In this document: in pieces, positions 15,875 through 23,355 of the stretch
Position numbering within the stretch: position 1 is the stretch's first letter
How the letters are laid out: every line of letters starts with the position of its first letter
DNA from: Rothia uropygialis
GTDB lineage: Bacteria; Actinomycetota; Actinomycetes; Actinomycetales; Micrococcaceae
DNA length: 64,000 bases
Assembly: GCF_004137765.1 (NCBI RefSeq)
Contig: NZ_NOIS01000004.1
Coordinates: 358,466-422,465 of the forward strand
Direction of reading: 5' to 3'
Translations under genes and position numbers: made by a program
Notes under the pieces: model-generated
Databases searched by the model: none
The model's input: only the letters and a program-made list of their open reading frames with translations
What the model was told of the DNA's origin: nothing

Positions 15875-17731
15875 TCAGCTCAGGCGGTACCACAGGTTAT
15901 TCCACCAGTCGACGATCCGCTCCCACCAGGAGGCGTACCACGGCTTATCCGGCTTGGGCTTCACTGGCGTCGGCTTCGGCTTTACGGGCGTCGGCTTCGG
16001 CTTCACGGGCGTCGGCTTCGGCTTCACAGGCGTCGGCTTCGGCTTCACAGGCGTCGGCTTTACCGGCTGAGGTCCTGGACTCGGCTTTTCAGGTGCGGGA
16101 GCCGGGGGTGCAGGCACCACTGGGGCGGGAGTCGGCTTGGGCTCCGGAGTGGGTTTTGGTGCGGGCTTCTCCGGGGCAGGCGCAACGGCATCGAACGCCT
16201 TTTGGGCATCGATCAGCCCGGTGCCACACCCACGCTCGCAGGCCACGCCCATCGGCCTGGCGGAAGACTTCAGGACTTCCTTGGTGCGAGCTGGCGTCAG
16301 CTCGGGTGCCACCGACTTCATCAGCGCAACAACCCCACTGACATGAGGCGCGGCCATCGAAGTTCCCTGGTACCAGCTGTAGACGGGCGCAGCGGGCGTC
16401 GTCGTTCCGGAGTTGAGCGTAGAAAGAATGCCGCCTCCCCGGGTTCGCACGTCGCCACCCGGTGCCGTGATGTCCACGGTAGATCCGAAGTTCGAGTAGT
16501 AGGCCAGCTCACCCTTGGCGTCACTCGCCCCTACCGTCACAACGTTCTCGCAGTTCGCCGGCGAGAACCCTGCGGTATCGGCTGTGCTGTTCCCTGCGGA
16601 GACGACCACAGTGGTCCCACGTGCAACGGCCCCGTTAACGGCGTCCTGGTAGATCCTTCCGCATTGTCCGCGGCCACCCAGAGACATGTTGATGACCTGA
16701 GCGGGCTTACTGGTCATCGGGACGCCGGGAACCTTACCTCCGGAAGCCCACGTGATCGCATCGGCGATGTCGGAGGTCCACCCACCGCATTTGCCCAGAA
16801 CACGCACAGGCTGGATCTTCGCATGGGGCGCAACCCCGGAGATCCCCTGGCGGTTGTTCTGTAGGGCGGCTATGGTCCCGGCGACGTGCGTGCCGTGCCA
16901 CGAGGAGCTCCTGGGTTTGTTGTCTCCCGTGCATTCGTTCGCGCCGTACCAGTCCCCTTGGTCATGAGGGTCAGAGTCTCTGCCGTCACCATCCCGAGCG
17001 GAGCCAGGGTCGGAAATGAAGTCATAACCGGGAATCACGTTGTCCTGAAGGTCCGGGTGATCGGTTATCCCCGTGTCCAGCACCGCCACGGTGACGTCCT
17101 TGCCCGTAGACCTCTCCCATACGTCGGGAACGTTCGCACCCCACTCGCCGTGAAGGCCCCACAGGCTGGTGTAGAACTCGTCGTCGGTTGGTCCCGGGGT
17201 CTTCGGCGCGTCGGTGGCTTTCGCGATTTCGGACGTCTTCAGTGCGTCCTCGTCAATAGTCACCCGCGAATCCCGCTTGACGTAGTCGACGGCGGCATCG
17301 CTCTCCAAGGAGCGGATGAATTCGCCGGACTCGCGCTGGTCCAGTTTCTCTTCGGTGACGACGACGAAGCGGTTGTCGGCACCCTCGCGAATCTCAGTCG
17401 CTTCCGTGCCCGTGGACCGTTCCGCGTCGCTGAGGATCCGGTCACGCTCCTCGGCCGGGTGGTAGCCGTCTTTGTACTTGACGACGAACCTGTCGGCCTC
17501 GCCCTGATTCAGGTCGAGCCGGCTGTCCTCAATCAGCGACTCCGCGGACGCGGACGAAGGGGCGTCGACGGCTCGGGCTGCCGTCGTCACCCCCGTGGCC
17601 GCACCGAACGAGCCCGCGATCATGGTCGCGGCGGTCAGCGTGCATGCCCACCGGCGGGCAAATCCGGGGACAGCAATGAATGAACGCCTACGTTTTATCT
17701 TGTCCAAAGGGACTTTGTCAGAGTTTTGCAT
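15875..17731 (-). CDS. Secreted S8 family serine peptidase (subtilase) with Lys-Pro repeat tail
   Basis: The 618-residue preproprotein has a basic N-terminus, a hydrophobic signal segment (about 27-50, cleavage near ARA), and an I9-type propeptide region (about 80-160). The subtilisin catalytic domain has Asp219 in AVLDTGI, His279 in WHGTHVAG, oxyanion Asn381 in SAGNS and Ser458 in GTSMAAPHVSG. After it comes a Pro/Lys-rich linker (about 525-595) with five KPTPVKP repeats, ending in a Trp-rich tail (WYASWWERIVDWWNNLWYRL). The linker should span the cell wall, and the tail may attach to membrane or wall. It is single, monocistronic and convergent with the LLM gene. Upstream is an AT-rich promoter region. 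Confidence 0.93.
   Translation of the reverse strand: MQNSDKVPLDKIKRRRSFIAVPGFARRWACTLTAATMIAGSFGAATGVTTAARAVDAPSSASAESLIEDSRLDLNQGEADRFVVKYKDGYHPAEERDRILSDAERSTGTEATEIREGADNRFVVVTEEKLDQRESGEFIRSLESDAAVDYVKRDSRVTIDEDALKTSEIAKATDAPKTPGPTDDEFYTSLWGLHGEWGANVPDVWERSTGKDVTVAVLDTGITDHPDLQDNVIPGYDFISDPGSARDGDGRDSDPHDQGDWYGANECTGDNKPRSSSWHGTHVAGTIAALQNNRQGISGVAPHAKIQPVRVLGKCGGWTSDIADAITWASGGKVPGVPMTSKPAQVINMSLGGRGQCGRIYQDAVNGAVARGTTVVVSAGNSTADTAGFSPANCENVVTVGASDAKGELAYYSNFGSTVDITAPGGDVRTRGGGILSTLNSGTTTPAAPVYSWYQGTSMAAPHVSGVVALMKSVAPELTPARTKEVLKSSARPMGVACERGCGTGLIDAQKAFDAVAPAPEKPAPKPTPEPKPTPAPVVPAPPAPAPEKPSPGPQPVKPTPVKPKPTPVKPKPTPVKPKPTPVKPKPTPVKPKPDKPWYASWWERIVDWWNNLWYRLS
15951..16067 (-). repeat. 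21-bp tandem repeat encoding KPTPVKP units
   Basis: About five in-frame copies of a 21-bp unit encode the heptapeptide KPTPVKP near the C-terminus of the subtilase. Copies differ only at a few third positions. This is a coding linker repeat likely to vary in copy number, not a CRISPR or intergenic element. Confidence 0.9.
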
Positions 17732-18127
17732 TTCTTATCCTCAGCTAAGCGATGACTGATGACGAAACCGCTGCGGAATACCGGACTGGTTCGCAGCGGT
17801 ATCGGACGGACAGATAGGTTCGTCACGTCCAAAAAGAAAAGTACAACACTTGCAGAGAAAAGTTAAAATCAAAAGAATAGCTTTGGAATTATATCGGAAT
17901 GAAACACAATTCGGGATATCGATGAGGGCCGGGCGGCAGAAGGAAACGGCACACTCGCACGACCCCCAAACACACAGAATCGACGTCCGTATTCGACTCT
18001 GGTGCGACGACTCCAGATCACCCGCGAGCTCGCGGAGCAGCTGTGGGGCATAATCACTCCAGGCGCGGGCCCAGGGCGTCCACCGAGCGAATACTTCTGC
18101 GATCAAAGCCACCGCTACGGACACAGC
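17732..18127. other. Intergenic, locally AT-rich region upstream of the subtilase
   Basis: About 400 bp without a convincing gene. Positions 17830-17920 are clearly AT-richer than the surroundings and probably hold the subtilase promoter on the minus strand. The open frames here have no family resemblance. It ends at a toxin-gene remnant, so part of it may be debris from a lost element. Confidence 0.5.
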
Positions 18128-18262
18128 ATGCGGGCATTATCCCGGCAAGAATGTTTTCGACGGTTTCTTTCTCGCGTCTTCAAGGCAAATCACCCGGAGC
18201 AATGGGTGCTCAAAGGCGGGACCGCGATGTTGGCTCGGAAAGGCCGAAGAGCGGGCCCTTAG
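18128..18262 (+). pseudogene. Remnant of an AbiEii/AbiGii-type nucleotidyltransferase toxin gene
   Basis: Forty-four codons read MRALSRQECFRRFLSRVFKA, then NHPEQWVLKGGTAMLARKGRRA. This is like the N-terminal helix and VLKGGTA strand of AbiEii toxins, which normally continue with a T-R-D-x-D catalytic segment over more than 200 residues. Here the frame stops within the 3' end of hpaI, so the catalytic part is missing. It looks like a 5' scrap left after deletion or gene replacement. The family call rests on one short motif. Confidence 0.5.
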
Positions 18263-19038
18263 TCGATGAACTTCTCCGCCAGCCCCCGAGAGGCCTGTGT
18301 CAGCAGTTGAACATCCGCGCCGACCAGTACGAATGACGCACCGGCGTCGAGGTATTTCTGTGCCTGCTCGTGATCGAACGCGTTGACGCCGACCCTTTTG
18401 CCCGCGGCACGCACCTTGTCGAAGACCGACAGAACGGCGGCGGTGACGTCCGGGTGGGTCTGCTCCCCCAGTACCCCCATCGACGCGGCCAGGTCGGACG
18501 GGCCCACGAAAATCGCGTCCACGCCATCGACCGCCGCGATCTCCTCGGCGTTGGCCACGGCGGTCTCGGATTCGATCTGCACGGTGAGCGAGATGGTCTC
18601 CTCTGCCCTGCCGAGATACCCCTCAACGGCTCCCCAGCGAGAGGCCCGGGCCAGGGCCGAGCCGACGCCGCGCACCCCGCCCGTGGGGTATCGAACGGCT
18701 TCGACGGCCCGCCGCGCTTCCTCGGCGGTATCGATCATGGGGACCAGGAGGTTCTGCGCACCCAGATCGAGGAATTGCTTGATGAGCGCGGGATTCAGCT
18801 CGGGGACTCGAACCATCGGCGTCGTCGGATATGCGGCGAGTGCTCGGAGCAGCGAAGCGGTGGTTTCCAGCCCGATCGGAGAATGCTCCCCGTCCAGCAG
18901 GACCCAGTCCAATCCCGAGCACCCGGCGATTTCCGCCGCGACCGGGGAGCCCGAACAAACCCACATGCCCACAAGGGGCCGGTCCGCGGCGTCCAGCGCG
19001 CTGGCGAAGGTTTCCGGAAGTTCTACGCGAAACGGCAT
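18259..19038 (-). CDS. hpaI: HpcH/HpaI family aldolase (4-hydroxy-2-oxoheptanedioate aldolase)
   Basis: This 259-residue class II aldolase has GMWVCSGSPVAAEIAG (24-39), LDGEHSP with His52, VRVPE (Arg78), QIESETA with metal ligand Glu156, and VGPSDLA with Asp182. The length matches the family. It cleaves 4-hydroxy-2-oxoheptane-1,7-dioate to pyruvate and succinic semialdehyde, the last step of homoprotocatechuate meta-cleavage. Its start lies 16 bp inside the end of hpaH, consistent with coupled translation. It is the last gene of the hpa operon. A bare HpaI-like aldolase could act on other hydroxyketoacids, but the context fits this one well. Confidence 0.9.
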   Translation of the reverse strand: MPFRVELPETFASALDAADRPLVGMWVCSGSPVAAEIAGCSGLDWVLLDGEHSPIGLETTASLLRALAAYPTTPMVRVPELNPALIKQFLDLGAQNLLVPMIDTAEEARRAVEAVRYPTGGVRGVGSALARASRWGAVEGYLGRAEETISLTVQIESETAVANAEEIAAVDGVDAIFVGPSDLAASMGVLGEQTHPDVTAAVLSVFDKVRAAGKRVGVNAFDHEQAQKYLDAGASFVLVGADVQLLTQASRGLAEKFID

Positions 19039-19808
19039 GTGATGGACCCCAAATCTCCGTAATCGGCATGAACGGTATCTCCCTTCTCAACCCACATCGG
19101 GCGAGTGAAGGAACCGGCGAGGATGATCTCCCCCGCCTTGAGCGAATCCCCGTGATCGGCGAGTTTCCGTGCGAGCCAGACGACGCCGGCCGCCGGATGG
19201 TTCAGCACCGCCGCCGCGACACCGGTCTCTTCGATCGTCTCGTTGCGGTACAGCATCGCAGAGACCCACCGCAGGTCCACGGCATCGGGGGCCACCGGGC
19301 GACCGCCCAGGGCCATGGCGCCGAGGGCCGCGTTGTCGCTGATGGTGTCGACGATCGTGCGACCTTCCATCTCGACGCGCGAACTCAGAACCTCCAGAGC
19401 CGGAGTCACGTATTCAGTGGCCCTGAGGACGTCGTAGATCGTGACGTCAGGACCCTCAAGGTCATCCTTGAGCACGAATGCGAGCTCGACCTCGATGCGG
19501 ACATTGGAGTACTGACCGTGGTCGATCACCGAACCGTTCTCATAAACCTGATCGCCGAAGATCGTGCCGTAATCCGGTTCGGTAATCCCGGTGGCCTGTT
19601 GCATGACCTTGGAGGTCAGGCCGATCTTGCGGCCGACGAGTCGGCGACCCGCCTGCTCACCGCGACGTCGCCATTCGTTCTGTACCGCGTACGCATCCTC
19701 GACCGTCATATCGGGGAACCGAGCGGTCAGCCGCGGAATCATCCCGCGGGATTCCTCCGCCGAAGCGAGCTCGTCCGCGATCGACGTGAGCTGTTCGTTC
19801 TCGAGCAT
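19023..19808 (-). CDS. hpaH: 2-oxo-hept-4-ene-1,7-dioate hydratase
   Basis: The 261-residue protein belongs to the MhpD/HpaH hydratase branch of the FAH superfamily. It has [17 protein letters not shown], then [15 protein letters not shown], the ligand segment [17 protein letters not shown], and [19 protein letters not shown] near the C-terminus. It adds water to 2-oxohept-4-ene-1,7-dioate to form the aldolase substrate. AAGGAGAG precedes the ATG at 19808. It sits between hpaD and hpaI on the same strand. Confidence 0.92.
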   Translation of the reverse strand: MLENEQLTSIADELASAEESRGMIPRLTARFPDMTVEDAYAVQNEWRRRGEQAGRRLVGRKIGLTSKVMQQATGITEPDYGTIFGDQVYENGSVIDHGQYSNVRIEVELAFVLKDDLEGPDVTIYDVLRATEYVTPALEVLSSRVEMEGRTIVDTISDNAALGAMALGGRPVAPDAVDLRWVSAMLYRNETIEETGVAAAVLNHPAAGVVWLARKLADHGDSLKAGEIILAGSFTRPMWVEKGDTVHADYGDLGSITCRFA

Positions 19809-19820
19809 TTCTCTCCTTCA

Positions 19821-19846
19821 ATGCATTCCGTATCGATGCATTCCGT
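19821..19846. repeat. Direct repeat in the hpaD-hpaH spacer
   Basis: ATGCATTCCGT occurs twice (19821-19831 and 19836-19846) just upstream of the hpaH ribosome site. It is followed toward hpaD by a GC-rich imperfect stem (CCGCCGCC / GGCGGGCGG, about 19861-19888). The meaning is unknown; it could tune expression within the operon. Confidence 0.45.
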
Positions 19847-19912
19847 GGATGGTGCACGGGCGCCGCCGCCGGCAACATAGGCGGGCGGCGGAGCCCATCG
19901 GAGCGAGTTTCT

Positions 19913-21022
19913 TTAGACTTGGTGCCCCAGTTTGAAGCCCTTGGACGCCTGCCCACGGTAAGTGCCTTGTTCGTCGTCGGACCGCGTGTAGGAGAATCCA
20001 TCCGCGCCGATCGTCACGTCCATCTCCGACTTGTCGTCACGCTCACGGACTTCTTGCGGATTGCCGTCGAGGTCCAGAACCAAGGACGCCTCGGTGTACC
20101 ACGAGGGCACAACGGGGTTGCCCCACCAATCACGTCGCTGGTTGTCGTGGACGTCCCAGTGGACCACGGGGTTGTCCGGGTCGCCGGTGTAGTAGTCCTG
20201 GGTGTAGATCTCGATGCGGTGGTCATCCGGGTCAAGGATGTACAGGTAGAACGCATTCGACACCCCGTGGCGGCCTGGGCCGCGCTCGATCCGGTCCGAA
20301 AGACGGAGGGCGCCCATCTTGTCGCAGATGTAGAGAATGTTGTGCTTCTCGTGGGTTGCGAAGGCCACGTGGTGCATCCGCGGACCGTTTCCGCCGGTCA
20401 TGGCAGTATCGTGCACAGTCGCTTTGCGACGCATCCACGCGGCGTATTCGGTGCCTTCCGAATCCGAGATGTCCTCGGTGATCCTGAATCCCAAGCCTTC
20501 CATGTACCGGCAGGCCCGCGGAACATCCGGCGTGACCTGGTTGAAGTGATCCAGACGCACCAGCGCACCGGCCCCGTACAGGTCGTAACGCCATGCGAGA
20601 CGCTCCACGTGCTCGACCTCGTAGAAGAATTCGTACGGAAAACCGAGGGGGTCCTCGACGCGGACCGCGTCACCAATGCCTTTGACGAAGCCGTCGCGAC
20701 GTCGCTCGGTACGGCAGCCCATTTCCTTGAAGTAGGCCTCGGCTTTGTCCACGTCTTCGGGCGTGCGCACACGGTAGGAGAACGCGCGCACCGCGGCCAC
20801 CGGACCCTGACGGATAATCAGATTGTGGTGGATGAACTCCTCCATGGACCGGAGGTAGATCACCTCGTCGTCTTCTTCCGTCACGACAAGGCCCAAGAGG
20901 TCTACGTAGAATTCGCGGGACTTCTTCAGATCGGTCACGATCAGTTCCATGTACGCGCAACGAAGGATGTCCGGCGCCGGGACCGAGGGGGCGGGAATCG
21001 GGTTATCGACTGTTTCTGTCAT
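19913..21022 (-). CDS. hpaD: 3,4-dihydroxyphenylacetate (homoprotocatechuate) 2,3-dioxygenase
   Basis: The protein is 369 residues from the ATG at 21022 with CAAGGA upstream. It has two vicinal-oxygen-chelate domains. Metal ligands are His159 (RLDHFNQV), His218 (RMHHVAFAT) and Glu271 (HRIEIYTQDYYTG), each offset by four from the His155/His214/Glu267 triad of the Brevibacterium fuscum and Arthrobacter globiformis enzymes as I recall them. It performs extradiol ring cleavage to 5-carboxymethyl-2-hydroxymuconate semialdehyde using Fe(II) or Mn(II). The upstream extension to 21097 lacks family sequence. It is the committed enzyme of this operon. No 4-hydroxyphenylacetate 3-monooxygenase (hpaBC) is in the window. 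Confidence 0.95.
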   Translation of the reverse strand: MTETVDNPIPAPSVPAPDILRCAYMELIVTDLKKSREFYVDLLGLVVTEEDDEVIYLRSMEEFIHHNLIIRQGPVAAVRAFSYRVRTPEDVDKAEAYFKEMGCRTERRRDGFVKGIGDAVRVEDPLGFPYEFFYEVEHVERLAWRYDLYGAGALVRLDHFNQVTPDVPRACRYMEGLGFRITEDISDSEGTEYAAWMRRKATVHDTAMTGGNGPRMHHVAFATHEKHNILYICDKMGALRLSDRIERGPGRHGVSNAFYLYILDPDDHRIEIYTQDYYTGDPDNPVVHWDVHDNQRRDWWGNPVVPSWYTEASLVLDLDGNPQEVRERDDKSEMDVTIGADGFSYTRSDDEQGTYRGQASKGFKLGHQV

Positions 21023-21115
21023 CTCAAGCGTCCTTGCTCTATCGATGGGTTGGTTAGGAGGCCGGGCGCACGTGCCAGGCCATTCGGGCGGCCGCAAGCT
21101 CTGCGGCCGAAAGGG

Positions 21116-22630
21116 TCACTCGGCTTTGCCGAAGACCGGGTTGTGCACTTCACCGAGGTTGATGTGAACGGCCTGCTGGTCGGTGTAGAAATCGATCGAA
21201 CGGTAACCGCCTTCGTGTCCAAGACCGGAAGCCTTGACACCCCCGAACGGCGTGCGAAGGTCACGCACGTTGTTGGAGTTGAGCCACACCATCCCGGCGT
21301 CGACGGCCTGAGAGAAGTTGTGCGCCCGCTTGAGGTCGTTGGTCCAGATGTATGCGGCGAGCCCGTACTTGGTGTTGTTGGCCAGCTCCAGAGCCTCTTC
21401 CTCGGTATCGAAGGGGGTGATCGCGACGACCGGGCCGAAGATCTCTTCCTGGAAAATCCGCGCGTCCGAGGGGACATCCACGAATACCGTGGGAGCCACG
21501 AAGTTTCCCTCCTCGAAGCCTTCGGGACGGCCCCCACCGGCGACCAAGCGGCCCTCGGACTTGCCGAGTTCCACATAGCTCATGACCTTTTCGAAATGCT
21601 CCGGGTGCACGAGCGCACCGACCTCGGTCGTGGATTCGGAGGGCAGGCCGACCTTGACCCGCTTGGCCTGTGCGGCATAGCGCTCGACGAATTCGTCGTA
21701 GACGCCGCGCTGCACGAGAATGCGAGAACCGGCGGTGCACCGCTCGCCGTTCAAGGAAAACACGCCGAAGACGGTCGCGTTGATCGCGGCTTCCAGATCG
21801 GCGTCGTCGAAGACGACCGCTGGCGACTTACCGCCCAGCTCCATCGACAGGCCCTTAAGGTACGGTGCAGCGTTGGAGAAGATCAACTGGCCGGTCTTGG
21901 ACTCGCCCGTGAAAGAGATCAGGGGAACGTCCGGGTGCTTGACGAGGGCATCGCCCGCATCTTCGCCGAAACCATTAACCAGGTTGAAGACCCCCTCAGG
22001 AAGACCGGCCTCCTCGAAGATTCCTGCCCACAACGAAGCCGAAAGCGGGGTGAACTCTGCCGGCTTGAGGACCACGGTGTTGCCCGTAGCGATCGCGGGC
22101 GCGAGCTTCCAGGATTCCAGCATGAACGGGGTGTTCCACGGCGTGATCAGGCCCGCGACACCGATGGGCTTGCGATTGACGTAATTGGCCTGGCGTCCGG
22201 GGACCTTGAAGGCATCATCGTGCTGGGCAACGATCAGGTCCGCGAAGAAACGGAAATTCTCAGCAGCGCGCCGCCCCTGGCTCAGGGCCTGCGTGATCGG
22301 CAGGCCCGTGTCGTAGCACTCCATCTCTGCCAGCTGGTCGCCGCGTTCCTCGACGATGTCCGCGATCTTGTTCAGAATTCGCGCACGTTCCCGAGGGAGC
22401 ATCTTGGGCCAGGGGCCTTCGTCGAACGCCTTCTTCGCCGCGGCGACTGCGTCGTCGATGTCGGCTTTCTTGCCCGCGGCGGCCGTGATGTACGGCTTGT
22501 TCGTCACGGGGTTGATCACGTCGAAGGTCTCGCCGTCCTTGGAATCAACCGATGTCCCGCCGATGTAGTGGCGGATGGTCTCCGGGAGATCCTTGGGCTG
22601 GGCAGTGGATGTGGTGTTTTCGGTTGTCAT
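21116..22630 (-). CDS. hpaE: 5-carboxymethyl-2-hydroxymuconate semialdehyde dehydrogenase
   Basis: The protein is 504 residues from the ATG at 22630, with GAAGGGAG upstream. It is a complete ALDH: TPWNTPF (163-169), LKPAEFTPLSA, FTGES (240-244), Glu264 in MELGGKSP, Cys298 in NGERCTAGSR, and EEIFGPVVAITPF. It oxidises the ring-cleavage semialdehyde from HpaD to the dicarboxylate with NAD+. Between gntR and hpaD on the same strand, its identity follows from both sequence type and order. The longer frame to 22870 overlaps gntR and is not used. Confidence 0.93.
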   Translation of the reverse strand: MTTENTTSTAQPKDLPETIRHYIGGTSVDSKDGETFDVINPVTNKPYITAAAGKKADIDDAVAAAKKAFDEGPWPKMLPRERARILNKIADIVEERGDQLAEMECYDTGLPITQALSQGRRAAENFRFFADLIVAQHDDAFKVPGRQANYVNRKPIGVAGLITPWNTPFMLESWKLAPAIATGNTVVLKPAEFTPLSASLWAGIFEEAGLPEGVFNLVNGFGEDAGDALVKHPDVPLISFTGESKTGQLIFSNAAPYLKGLSMELGGKSPAVVFDDADLEAAINATVFGVFSLNGERCTAGSRILVQRGVYDEFVERYAAQAKRVKVGLPSESTTEVGALVHPEHFEKVMSYVELGKSEGRLVAGGGRPEGFEEGNFVAPTVFVDVPSDARIFQEEIFGPVVAITPFDTEEEALELANNTKYGLAAYIWTNDLKRAHNFSQAVDAGMVWLNSNNVRDLRTPFGGVKASGLGHEGGYRSIDFYTDQQAVHINLGEVHNPVFGKAE

Positions 22631-22644
22631 ATTGCTCCCTTCGA

Positions 22645-23355
22645 TCAGGAATTCGTGGTGAAGTCTTCGGAATCTGTGGTCGAGTGCTTGTTCTTCAGGT
22701 AGCTCGTCAGGGTGTTCTGGCGGTGTCCGCGTGCGGCCCGCTCGATCTCCACACTGCTGGCCCCGTTCTCGATGAGTTCGAGCACGTGGGCGTGTTCTTC
22801 GACGGATTCGCGAGCACGCCCGGGAACGAAGGAGAACGTCGAATCGCGCAAGTGACCCAGTCGCTCCCATTCGGCACTGACCAATTCGGTGAGTCGCTCA
22901 TTGGGGCACCGGGCGAAGAGAACTTGGTGGAACTCGTGGTTGGTCTGGGTGAATGCATGAGGATCGAAGTCGTCCAAGGAAGCCGCGAGGCGGTCGTTGA
23001 GTTCGCGTGCTCGACGAAGGTCCTCCTTGCCGAGGTTCGGTGCGGCGAGCGCGGTTGCCGCACCTTCCAGAATTCCCAAGGTCTCCATCGACGAGCGGTA
23101 CCGGGATTCATCGACCATGGCCACCTGGGCACCGACGTTGCGCTGGAAAGTTACCAGCCCTTCCGCCTCGAGCTGCCGAATGGCCTCTCGTACCGGCACC
23201 ACCGACATATCGAGTTGCTGGGCGATGGTGCTCAGAACGAGCCGGTATCCCGGGGTGAATTCCTGCCGCGAAATCTTCTGTTTGAGCCACTGGTAAGCCC
23301 GCTGCGCTTTGCTCAAGCCGCTCGACGGAGCCCGGGTCTCCTGGGTCTGGATCAT
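22645..23355 (-). CDS. GntR family (FCD-type) transcriptional regulator
   Basis: The 236-residue protein has an N-terminal winged helix (LSTIAQQLDMSVVPVREAIR, then QLEAEGLV; about 42-69). An all-helical FCD ligand domain follows, with the conserved metal-site spacing seen in NHEFHQVLF and later HAHVLELI. Its ATG overlaps the stop of the upstream hpaG fusion (ATGA), so it is expressed inside the operon it presumably controls. That arrangement gives autoregulation. Candidate sites GATCGTATATCAT lie at 24938 and 25144 before the operon and the divergent transporter. The likely inducer is a pathway intermediate; the ligand is not visible in sequence. Confidence 0.88.
   Translation of the reverse strand: MIQTQETRAPSSGLSKAQRAYQWLKQKISRQEFTPGYRLVLSTIAQQLDMSVVPVREAIRQLEAEGLVTFQRNVGAQVAMVDESRYRSSMETLGILEGAATALAAPNLGKEDLRRARELNDRLAASLDDFDPHAFTQTNHEFHQVLFARCPNERLTELVSAEWERLGHLRDSTFSFVPGRARESVEEHAHVLELIENGASSVEIERAARGHRQNTLTSYLKNKHSTTDSEDFTTNS

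Noticed and set aside
15951..16067. Short tandem repeats considered as a CRISPR-like array
   Set aside because: The repeats are contiguous 21-bp coding units without spacers inside the subtilase gene.
18002..18127. Weak likeness of an upstream frame (QLWGIITPGAGPGRPPSEY) to the N-terminus of IS5-type transposases
   Set aside because: Only about 20 residues resemble it, with no following transposase sequence or terminal inverted repeats, so no mobile element is called.
19919..22702. A 927-codon rightward open frame antisense to hpaD and hpaE
   Set aside because: It is a shadow of two clear genes on the other strand, typical of high-GC DNA, with no domain features and no ribosome site.
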